Source: Paratrimastix pyriformis (taxonomy: Eukaryota > Preaxostyla > Paratrimastigidae). Taken from it: a stretch of 64,000 nucleotides of DNA. Position numbers and translations under genes: made by a program. Shown here piece by piece: positions 1 to 10,701 of the stretch. Position 1 is the stretch's first letter. Each line of letters begins with the position of its first letter. Below the pieces are notes generated by a model that was not told the origin of the DNA, did no database searches, and was given only the letters and a program-made list of their open reading frames with translations. The DNA lies in the NCBI GenBank assembly GCA_027972325.1, contig JAPMOS010000040.1, positions 124,001 to 188,000 on the forward strand, in the 5' to 3' direction.

Positions 1-3000
1 CAACCGTTGTGGGAAGCAATTTGCCCATTCCGCTCTTCACGCACATGAACGAGCTCACAAGCACTGCCGCGGTATCAAACTCAGCAAAGGGACAGTGGAA
101 TGGAAAAAAATCGACCCTGTCCCGGTGACACCACACCCAACAGAATCGTTCCCCTCACCGCCATCACTCGAATCAGCAGGCAAACCAACGGCAACGGCAC
201 CGCCACCAACCTTACCCGCAGAGACAGATCAGACCGACATTGATCAGAAGGAAGCAGCAGCAGCCGAGGACGCGGCCGCCGAGGACGCGGCCGCCGAGGA
301 CGCCGCCGCCGAGGACGCTGAAGCCGAAGGAGCAGAGAGCGACGCTGATCAGTCGGAGAGCGACGGCAAGTCAATGCTGGTGCGTCCCTCCCCCCCCCCA
401 TCACCCCCATCACCCCCCCATCACCCCCCCCCCCCATCACCCCCATCACCCATCCACACTTGTTTCCAACCAGGGGTCTGCCTCGGAAGATGAGGCCACA
501 CCTGGCGAGCCCTCGGTCCCTGTCCAAGAGGCCCAATCGGAGTGGGAGGCACAACAGGCCGTCCGGGAGGCCGCCTGGGCTAAAATCAAGCCTCGAGTAG
601 AGGCCATCCAAGACCCAGCGGTCTGTGGGGTGGTGAAGGGCGTGTGATCAATAATGACCCATTAAAATCCCGTCCATTCACTCCAGTATGGATATTGGGT
701 CAACGCCGAGACCCACTTGGTCCTAAAGACCCTCTGCGGGCCGCGTGGCCGCTCGCAATACACGGAGGCACAGAAACACACAATACACAAAGTGATCAAG
801 TCCGTGTGCCCCTCCACAACACCCCCCCCCCCCCCCCACCCCCAGTCCCCCACCCCCAGTCCCCCCACCCCGGCATCACACCTCCGTGCATCACACCTCC
901 GTGCATCACACCTCCGTGCATCACACCTCCGTGCATCACACCTCCGTGCATCACACCTCCGTGCATCACACCTCCGTGCATCACACCTCCGTGCATCACA
1001 CCTCCGGCAGGTTCATCCAAAATGGCAACAAGATCCCGTCTTGGGCAACGTTCGAGAAAATTGCAGACCTTTGGGCGGCTCCACTGGCCCCACGGCCGAT
1101 CGCACCGGGTAGTATGGCGCTGTTGAGGCCGGACACCGTCCTGTTGAAAGTGGAAGATCACATTCAGGCGGCCATCCACGACACCAAGAAGCGCCCCTAC
1201 ATTCTCAACACAATCCCAATGATGGCCCCCACCATGTATTCCACCAACTATGGGTACCTGGCCCAAGCCCCGCAGTATTCGCCTCCAAGGTGCATGGAGT
1301 TTGCAATGGGTGAGGTCGTGGAGATCAACAACGCCCCCCAAGAGCCAGCTTTCTTCCACGATTTTCTTGAAGCTGAAAAGAATGTGCTGAAGGTTTGTCC
1401 CTGGTGATGATGACCGGGGTGATGATGACTGGGTGGTGATGATGATGATGACTGGGTGGTGATGATGATGATGACTGGGTGGTGATGATGATGATGACTG
1501 GGTGGTGATGATGACTGGGTGGTGATGATGACTGGGTGGTGATGATGACTGGGTGGTGATGATGACTGGGTGGTGATGATGACTGGGTGGCAGTGAGGGA
1601 GGGCGCAGACCCGTGACGGGGGTCTTGGCCATCGTGGCGGTCGGATCGTCCATGTCGTCGGCGCTCAGCACACGGCGTGGCATGTCGCTGGAGGAAAGGG
1701 GAAAACGGCAGATGGGTGATGTGATCGGAGATGCTGATGGATCATTCATGCACACACACAACCCCCCCCCCACCCCCACACCCCACCCCCACACACCCAC
1801 ACCCACACAGGTTGGACCCGGGCGGTATATCCTCCCAAAAGACATCGGGAGGACGTTCGGAGTCATCCGCAGATTCTTTGCAGTGGGTGAGCCCCAGCCG
1901 GTGGTGAACCCATCCCTCAAGCTGCTTGGTATGCGGAAGTGGCCGAAATGGCATGGGTGCCCACGCCCCAACCTGTGCCTATCTCCCGCAAGCCGTTCGG
2001 TTCGTTCCTGTGACCCGGCTCACCCACAGTTCGACTGAAACCCTCGAGTGGCTCAAACCCAGTGGTGCAGTGACCTTCAACCCACAGAGGAAGAGCGCAG
2101 ACAACCTGGTCCCAGTTCGGCCGGCAGACCTTCCGTGCTACGCTCGCCTTGATGCCGATGCCAAACAGCGTGCGGTGGGGTGCCCCGACGTCATTGTGCC
2201 CTTCACGATCTTCTTGGATGAGACCCGCAAACACGACGGCCACAAAACAGGTGGCTTGCAAACGTCTGTCTGATCATTTTCAAATGTCTCAGCTCTTTCG
2301 TCAAGCTCCTTCATGGGCCTTCCATCCCTTCCAAAGACCAACGACATTCGCCCTCGGCAAACTATATGATGGGCGTCACAGACAAAGAAGACGCGATGGC
2401 CTTTGCGCGGCGGCTTGTCCACGTCTGCGCCCGAGTCAACCCGTTCACGCTTGTCCTGGAAGGCCGACAGGTCTGCCCGTGGGTGGGGATGCGTGTGCGT
2501 GTGTCGTGTAAAGAAGGAAAGGAGTAACGGGAAAAGTGTGTCGTGAACGAGCGAATGAGCGCACAGACATTGAACCATACTACAAACATTCGCCCTCTCC
2601 TCTTTTCCATCATAGATCAAAGTGCAGCCGGTCCTCTTCGGGTGGAAAGGAGACGGCCACGCGCTACCGATGGTCTTGCCATGTACAGGCCCCACATCCA
2701 CAAGTTGGTGCCCCCGCTGCTGCACGAATGCCCACGAATTCCAGGGCATCCCACTCATGGCGACGCGGAGCAAAAAGGAAACGAAAATGCTCGGCGAAGC
2801 GGCAAAGGAGACAGACCAAGCAAAGAGGCCGAGACTCGAGCCTGATCTTCCTGAGCCAGTTCCTGAGCCTGCTCGGGCGCTTGACATCTTCCTGACGAAG
2901 GAGCAGACAATTCCGGAGTCGAGATCCAGCCCATGAAGACGAACAGTGAGATGAGGGCCTCAGCAACGGCGGCAGCCCGAGACGGCGAGGCACGTCAAGG

Positions 3001-4921
3001 AGTGCTCCCTTCGGCTGTGGACAACCCCTTGCTCATGGCAGTGTGTGATTTGAGCTTCCTCCTCTCCGGTGATCCGCTCCATCTTTTCAAGGTCAGGGTT
3101 TCTTCGACCACCCACCAACCCTTTCAAAATTCCAGATGGGGCTCTTCAAGAAGCTCATGGCACAGACCAAGGAAGAACTGACACCCCTCGAGTTCGCCCG
3201 GCTGGTCTGTGCCCGCCTCCTCTTCGGGGGATCCCGCTAAGCAGTCGCTGGTCGCCTGGAAGGGGAGAAAGATGAGCAAGTGGGCCAGAAGTCACATGCC
3301 TCCTCTTCCTCCTCGTCTTAGGAAGCAGCTTGGCTTGATGCCCGCGCATGGAAGGGCTACCCGCACGGTCGACCCGATTGTTTGGCGCACTGTGGCTCTT
3401 TTGATGGGAAGGACTATGTCAGCGTGCTGAAACAGATGCCCATCATGTCTGTGACAACCCGGGGTGGCGGCGTGGGGTGGCGTGGTGGTGGCGTGGTGGC
3501 AGACCAGGTGGGGAGATCCGGCCGGGTCGAGCAGAGCCAGCCGAGCGGGTGGGGCCTCGAGAAAGAGGCCTAAGTGAAGATGAGACAGAAAGACAGAAAC
3601 GTTCGTCAATCAAACGAAAATGGGTTTTTGGGTGGCAGCGGTCGAGGCCTCATCCGTCCGCTGAGGATGGAGCAATGGACAAGGGCCGCAGCCTTCTACG
3701 AGCGCGTCCTTCAGCCCATCACCTGGGCCGAGCTGTCCGACCCAAAGTCGGCTTTGTATCAAAGCCTGGAGGCGCTGTTTCGTGTCCTTGTGGTCGACAG
3801 CGCTTTTCGGAAAAGTGCCAAACTCCACAATCTCCGCCGACACTTCCTCCAAGTCTGTGCGAGAACGTTCTCCCCTCGTCTGGTGTATATCCCACACAGG
3901 ATATGATGCTTCGTGGATCGATCCAAGAGTTCGACTGTGAGGCGGAGGAGCACATGCATGCCGGCATCCGCGAGGACTACAGGCACACCCGCAAACAGAC
4001 CGCGAGTGCAGGCATCGCCAAGCGCGAGCAGATTCGGCAGGCTCTTCAATGGGCTCCCGCGGGTTGGCGGAGACTCTTTCGAGGTTCCCGCATCTTGCAG
4101 TCCTTTACGGCGCCACAGAGGTCTGCGCACCGTGTAACCATGTCATGATGGGGGAAAGGTGTGGCCGGATGGTGAGGGTAGGTTGGGAAGTGCGTGATAG
4201 TGGTGGGTGGAGGGTGAACTCACAGACCGTGGCGGCTGCGAAAGCCTGCCAGCGAAGTCCTCGTCATCATCCCCGTCTCCGTCTCCATCACACACAGGTC
4301 AAGCACCGGCAACTGGGCAGCGTCTGGAGGAAGAAGACAGAGGTGGAGAACGCCGATCAGAAGCTGGAGCTCATCGCCGTGCAAGCGCGCGGGCAAGTGC
4401 GGGATCGTGGCAACAGGGTGTGATGGGCTCAGATCACCACTATATCATGCTCGATGACCCCATGATGATGGCCCTGTTTGATGGATCAGTCTGTCCCCGC
4501 CACCCACCACCACCACCACACCACCGCCACGCTTTCCCTGTAGGTCTTCTATCTTCGGTTGATTGACGTTCTGCTCCCGAGTTCCGCCACCACGGACCGA
4601 AAGCCATGGCTTGTGGTCCGCCAGTTCCTTCGCCTGGAGGACTCCGAACGCAAGCGGTTGACTGTTGCCAAGTGGCCGTGGCCTCAATCTGCGGACGTTG
4701 GAAGACAAGAAATATTCAAAGAGGATCCGAACTTGAGAGCCATTCAAGTTTGCGCCGAGACTTTTCGGCAGATGACGCAGGCCCGCATGCAACATGATTG
4801 TGTGCATGCCCACTGCCGCTTTGTTCGCAAGGAGGGAAACTGCTTCGAAAAGCAACACAGCCGGGTGAATCTGTGGATTTTGCAACCTCGCCGCTTGAGC
4901 CCCGGAGATTTCACGCAGTAA
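1..4921 (+). CDS. Plavaka/KDZ-like transposase gene, multi-exon, 5' end outside the window
   Basis: Seen: the window opens inside a C2H2-like finger (CGKQFAHSALHAHERAH), then an acidic Ala-Glu-Asp repeat (230-340). Exons joined by phase include 2-379, 474-620, 687-799, 1011-1392, 1811 on, about 2030-2270, 2350-2470 (ending LVLEGRQ), 2618 on (IKVQPVLFGWKGDG), an exon ending DPLHLFK, 3136-3207 (MGLFKKLMAQTKEEL), 3320-3438 (WKGYPHGRPD), 3654-3858, 3900 on, and a last exon from 4543 to the stop near 4921. Donors include GTCTGT at 621 and 3208 and GTCCGT at 800. Family knowledge: Plavaka/KDZ transposases of fungi and protists pair N-terminal zinc fingers with a DDE core containing a CPxC knuckle, a (D)xLHxxxxGxFK motif and an FPHGR-like motif. 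All have counterparts here (WCPRCC; PHLFKMGLFK-like; YPHGRP). Role would be DNA transposition in the nucleus. Inference: TE-derived gene, possibly domesticated, since it carries many introns with the host donor type. The exact catalytic triad was not assigned. Confidence 0.62.
800..1010 (+). repeat. Intron with 15-bp tandem repeat
   Basis: Intron of the KDZ-like gene, donor GTCCGTGTG at 800 and acceptor CAG ending at 1010. It holds a poly-C/CCCCAGT stretch and then about eight copies of CCTCCGTGCATCACA (roughly 876-1000). Joining the flanks gives VIK|FIQNG in frame. Confidence 0.7.
1411..1592 (+). repeat. GATGATGACTGGGTG tandem repeat in intron 1393-1810
   Basis: Degenerate 12- to 18-bp units built from GATGATGACTGGGTG, inside the KDZ-like gene intron that starts GTTTGTCC at 1393 and ends CACACAG at 1810. 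A 150-bp non-repetitive stretch (1592-1745) follows in the same intron and could hide a small exon. Confidence 0.65.
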
Positions 4922-5129
4922 TGCTTGGCAAAAGATTCTGTCTGGTTGTGACTGTCTGTGTATAGCACGCCGAAAACAAGCGACAGACCATCTTGGCCAG
5001 GCACGCATCACCCTGGTCAGGAGCAGGTGTGGGGTGAGGAGGGCGGCCGCCGGCGACCTGTCGGATGCAGACAGGGGAGTGGATGTGAGGGGGTAGTTGT
5101 AGGCGATGTGAGATGCGTTTACGTACGTC

Positions 5130-5570
5130 GATGTGGGTGGGTGGGGGGGTGGGGTGGATGTGGAAGGGTGGGGGGGGGGGGGGTGGGGTGGATGTGGGAA
5201 GGGGGTGGGTGGATGTGGGAAGGGGTGGATGGGGGGGTGGATGTGGAAGGGGTGGGGTGGATGTGGGAAGGGGGGGGGGGGTGGATGTGGGAAGGGGGGT
5301 GGATGTGGGAAGGGGGGGGGTGGATAAGGGGGGTGGGGTGGATGTGGGAAGGGGTGGATGTGGGAAGGGGTGGGGTGGATGTGGAAGGGGTGGATGGGAA
5401 GGGGGGTGTGGGAAGGGTGGATGTGGAAGGGGTGGATGTGGGAAGGGGGGGATGTGGGAAGGGGGGATGTGGAAGGGGTGGATGGGAAGGGGGTGGATGT
5501 GGAAGGGGGTGGATGTGGGAAGGGGGTGGATGTGGGAAGGGGGTGGATGTGGGAAGGGGGAGGCAGCAGA
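5130..5570. repeat. G-rich minisatellite, unit about GGTGGATGTGGGAAGGG
   Basis: Tandem array of variable 12- to 18-bp units of the form GTGGATGTGGGAAGGGG. Any long reading frame here is low-complexity Gly/Val/Met on one strand and Pro/Ser/His on the other, not a gene. On (-) it is a C-rich pyrimidine tract between exon-like pieces. Confidence 0.85.
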
Positions 5571-5900
5571 CTCTGAACAGCTCTGGGGGCAGTGGATGGC
5601 GAAGAGGCAGAACGAGTCCTGGGCGATGCGCGGGTCGGGGCAGTGGAAGCACCACCGCAGAGCCAGGGCGTCCTCGCGCAGCGTCGACCTGCGGCAACCG
5701 TCACCCCGGATGTGGGAGGTGGATGTGGGGGTGGGTGGAGGAGGAGGTGTGGGATGTGGGTGGAGGGTGGATGGGAGGTGGGCCCGGTGGGACGGTGTTG
5801 GGGGCTGGAGGCCCGGCGACGGACCGTCGCCCGAGTCGCGGGGCTGGGAGAAGGTCACCCCGACCATCCCATCGACGGTCATGTTGACCACGAGACTGCG
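5570..5900 (-). CDS. Two exon-like pieces of an unrecognised (-) gene
   Basis: On (-), an open piece from about 5895 to 5825 reads VVNMTVDGMVGVTFSQPRD and ends at a GTCCGTCG donor. After an intron of about 130 bp ending GCCGCAG, a second piece (about 5696-5571) reads LREDALALRWCFHC and continues through CPDPRIAQDSF to a GTCTGCTG donor. Donors match those of the sure genes in this window, and amino acid use is unlike the flanking repeats. Joining the pieces by the simplest splice does not keep the preferred frame of the second, so the model is uncertain. No family recognised. The region 4925-5125 downstream on (-) shows only short frames. Confidence 0.3.
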
Positions 5901-5949
5901 GACAAGCGGTGTCTGGGCGCTGGTTGCCTACAGGGCGCTGCAGCGCCGG

Positions 5950-6477
5950 AGGCCTAGAGGCGGAGGGCGGGGAAGGAGAGGAGAGAGGACGTAACAAGAA
6001 TCAGTGGACGGCTGGCCGGCGGGGGTCAGGGCAAAAGGCTGGCGGGGTGGTGGTGGTGGGTGGTGGGTGGAGGGGGACGGACTGACCCGCTGGGGTGATA
6101 GCCTGTGTTCGGCACCGGGGGCTTCGGTGGTTGATCACATTTGTACAGATGTGGTGGTCAGTTATCGCCCGACCATCTTCTCAGTTCGTTCGTATGTGTT
6201 TCTTGTTTCTTTGAAGGGAGCTTGTTGCTTTCAACGGAAGGGTAAGGACGAACCTTGAGGAAATGAACATAATGGCGACACAGAAGCAGGATGTGTACTG
6301 ATGGAGGTGAATTCGGTTCCGAATTGATATAACATAACAAAAGGGTGAGGTTGGCTCCGAAAGAATCCGAAACACCACCACGGACCACAACCAGGAGGAG
6401 GGAGGAATTTGATCCCCCTTGTTCCAATTCCTGCAAGTTAGTGAAATCTTCCGCCTGGTTGAGGTCACTGGGCGGTA
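5950..6477. other. No gene recognised
   Basis: About 500 bp of mixed composition between the (-) exon-like pieces and the TIR element. Only short frames, no splice-phase support and no repeat of note. Confidence 0.5.
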
Positions 6478-8485
6478 CAGTACCCTGCAGAAACCCGCCC
6501 AGCAGGCAAAAACCCGTCCGACGTCAAATGTGACATCTGCAGCCCTTCCAATCGAATCCGAAGCACGAAAAAAGCAGGGTTGTTTTCCAACACACAAAAA
6601 AGAAAGAATATTGCTTCAAAACGACACAGAGACATTTAATCTAGGGGCAGCCGATATCGATGCCGATGATGTCGATGGTCGCACAGGTCCACCAAATGTG
6701 GTCCGGGAAACATGGTTTTCAGGGAATAAGGTCAAGTACCACCAAAGAACAAGCCTATGATGTCATTTGTGGGCTGTGGACCATGGAAGGGGGTGATCTG
6801 GTGTCAGAGTGGCGGGGCACCCGGGGGGAGCTCAGCGACTCATGGGCACCCACCGGGGGTGCTCCAGGTATATGGGACGGTCGGGTGGTGGGGCGGGGTG
6901 ATGTAGGGCGATGGGACAGCCAAAAAGTAACACCGGGGATCAAGGATGGGGGAGAGACGCCATATCAGGGGAGAGATGCATGAAAATAGCGGTCGGGACA
7001 GGAAAGAGGCCAGAATACCGTGAAATGACGCCAATTTCGCAGTCCGTTGGTCTTAATAACAAGCGGACAGGCGCTGCCGGCTTCGGGGGCGTCGTATTCA
7101 TGGGTGGGTGATCGCGAATGGTGGTGAATAGTGCGTCGCAATCAGCGTGGTAGACGGCTTGACTGGCTTCGTGGGTGCGTGAGGGCGGGCGATTCGGGAG
7201 CCCGGAGACCCCAACAAACCCGGTCACCATCTACAGGCTGGGGGAAGATGGTCTGTGGGGAATTGAAGGGAAGGATGGCGGGGTGCAGGACCTCCTTCCT
7301 CCCGACTTCCATCTGTGCCGAATGGGCTCACGGTGGCCGACTTCCATGAGCGGTAAATGGGTGTGGGTACGGTTAAATCTCCGATTCGTCATCCTCCGAC
7401 AGTCCGGAGACCCTACGATGAAGGCGGTCGGTCCGGCTCCGCGGCCCCCTGCCGCAGTTGAACAGTGTTCGGTCAAGGGGATCAAATAGGCGACGGACCG
7501 GCAATCGGAAATGATTCCCCAGCCAGGGTCGGAAGTTGTGGAGACGTGTTCCGCGCGAAAATGAAGAGGGCAGACAAGGCGCCCCCCATTGGGTGCTCGC
7601 CCTGGCGGCGGGGGGAAAATGCTCATCTGACTGAGTGGTAGGTCAGATGATGTCTGCAATGCACCTGCCCCGACAGGCGTTGGTCTAGAACAAGTCCTGA
7701 GAGAAAAAAGAAGCCGCGGGGGGCAGACCAGGGCTCAGACGGCTCATCTCTTGGCGATCAGAGACCCACCATACCGGCGTGAGCAGCCCCCAAACGCCTT
7801 GGTGCCGTCGTGTTCTTGCTGTCGTTAGCATCGGTACTTGATTATTTGGGGTGTTGAGGACGCATAGGTCCCCTGTAAGGAAGGCACAGTAAAGGGGGAG
7901 CGCCCAGAGGGCTGACGGACCGTATTTTCGCGTGTTCACACCCCACGCCAGCTCAAAGAGGTATTCGGCGGGTTTTGAACGGTACGGTCGATGAAAATAG
8001 GTCTCCTCGACCAATCTGTGCGAGGTTCTGACAGAGAAAAACGCGAACTGCCGGACGGTCAGGCAATGACATATCGATGTGCAGAAGTTTCTCGGAAATG
8101 AGAGTAAAACAGACCAAGTCACAAGCGCCTAACAACTTGACCAACTTCCATCTTTTTCCGGCTTCAACCACAGATTCGAGGAGTTTGATCTTGCGGGGTT
8201 CAGAGATCATCAATGGTTGACCTCTTTGGCCTGCCGATCAACCAAAAGCACGAAGCGTAGGGCTTCTTTTGATGGTCTTGAAACCAGCCCCGATTGCCCG
8301 ACCGGCTTCGAAAAAACGGATGCAATGATCGATGACCCGACCGAGGCCTCGTTCCAGCGGGGTATTGCGTCGGTACACAGCTCGAAGAAGGACCAAAGCA
8401 AATTTCTCGTCTGGGAGCCCTCTGCGGTGCGTGGTCGCGAAGTGGACGGGTTTTTGCCTGCTGGGCGGGTTTCTGCAGGGTACTG
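6478..8485. mobile_element. 2,008-bp TIR element flanked by TA (Tc1/mariner-like ends)
   Basis: Seen: 6478-6519 and 8444-8485 are perfect 42-bp inverted repeats beginning CAGTACCCTGCAGAAACC, each with TA just outside (6476-6477 and 8486-8487). Known: a TA target duplication and CAGT-type ends are typical of Tc1/mariner/pogo elements. Inside, the longest frames are 142 and 145 codons on (-) (7231-7659 and 7685-8122). I cannot recognise a transposase or DDE motif in them. Inference: a non-autonomous or decayed element; superfamily assignment rests on ends only. Confidence 0.8.
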
Positions 8486-8684
8486 TACTCTGTGTTACTC
8501 TGCCAGGGGGGAAGTCACTCATAGCGGCTTTCCCCGCCACTCTGTTTTACCCTAGCCGTCAGTACCCAGTCTGTTTCAGACTACGGAAAAACGCACGTCG
8601 CAGTACTCCACTCCAGGGCTTTCCAGTTTCGAGGAGCGTTCCATTTTTGCATTGAGAGAATAGCGTGTACGGCCAGTTTTATAG

Positions 8685-9102
8685 ATGTATAGAGCATTTC
8701 CCAAAATTGGGATCGTCCAACGGACTTGCATGGTATGCGGGATCACCTTCCCGGAGGGCCTCTCGCTCGAGGCGAAGCTCGCGCACTGTCGCAGTCAAGC
8801 ACACCTCCAGCTATTTGTCCAGTCGCAGTTTTTCGAAGACCTCACTATCGTCCCCTGCGATATCAAGGATCAATTACAGGTCCGGCTCTCTCTTTTTGCA
8901 CACGCCACCCATTCACCAACTCCATCAGCACCTGTGTCTCTTGTGCTGCTGCGGTCTTGAGACCGCCGAAATCGATGAACACCTGACCTCTGCTGCCCAC
9001 GCTGAGCAGTCCGCGTTGGCCGGGATTCCCCCGGCAGGGCCGGCTCATCCGCAACCCCCCGAGTGGAGCCTGAGATGTGGAGGGGTTTTTGACAATATTG
9101 GC
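8685..9102 (+). CDS. Small zinc-finger protein with two U1/matrin-type C2H2 fingers
   Basis: ATG at 8685 (MYRAFPKIGIVQRT) is followed by finger 1, CMVCGITF...LAHCRSQAH. Exon 1 ends near LQ at 8880 with a GTCCGG donor. After a short intron (about 8881-8935) exon 2 gives finger 2, CLLCCCGLETAEIDEHLTSA then AH, with the C-x2-C and H-x5-H spacing of U1/matrin-type fingers, which often bind RNA or nucleic acid in the nucleus. Exon 2 runs to about 9102, where GTCTGTCC opens an intron into the 1.2-kb (CAT)n tract. The downstream exon was not found; it may lie past 10.5 kb, where a pyrimidine tract ends in CAG. No named family assigned. Confidence 0.5.
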
Positions 9103-9138
9103 GTCTGTCCCCCCTTCCCTCCTTCTCCCACCTCCTTC

Positions 9139-10332
<1,194 letters not shown>

Positions 10333-10486
10333 GTGGCGGTTGGTGTGGTAGGTGGCAGGGGGTGTATGCGGCCGGGTATGAGAGGAGGTCCGTCATGAGA
10401 GGAGAAAACGCTCTCCGGACCGGCAAAAACAGATCCAAGCGGGAATAACACAACGATCAGCAGATTTCTCTTGCTCAGCTCTCCCT

Positions 10487-10701
10487 CTCTCTCTTCTCTG
10501 TTTCCGCACCCCCGGCAGCGCCAGCGTTCGCGGCGCCGCGCCGGTGGCCGGCACCAGGCCGGCAAAGGGCAGCGAGCTGCCGTCGGCCAGCCGCACCTGC
10601 CGCGCCGCCTCGCGGTCGATGATGACCATCGCCTGTGTGCCGGTGCGCAGCGTGATGCCCTTCTTCGGCAACATCTCTGGTGTGTACCGCAGCAGCATCA
10701 G
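10487..10701 (-). pseudogene. Orphan fragment of an FAD/NAD(P)-dependent oxidoreductase
   Basis: The (-) frame reads LLRYTPEMLPKKGITLRTGT, then VIIDREAARQVRLADGSSLP, FAGLVPATGAAPRTLALPG. This is the signature of pyridine nucleotide-disulfide oxidoreductases (nitrite/ferredoxin reductase type): a GI.L..GT beta segment, the V.LADGS turn, and the LVxATGAxPR motif that precedes the second dinucleotide fold. Only about 70 residues exist. The frame ends in a stop on one side and meets the start of the F-box/LRR gene on the other. No upstream GxGxxG FAD motif or downstream NAD domain is visible nearby. Inference: a relic exon or captured fragment lying antisense to the LRR gene leader. Family level is likely, exact enzyme unknown. 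Confidence 0.5.

Noticed and set aside
890-1010. CRISPR-like regular repeats
   Set aside because: Direct 15-bp tandem repeats with no spacers, in a eukaryotic intron.
5130-5570. Gly-rich protein on (+) or Pro-rich protein on (-)
   Set aside because: Translated minisatellite; frames change with unit-length variation and no splice or homology support.
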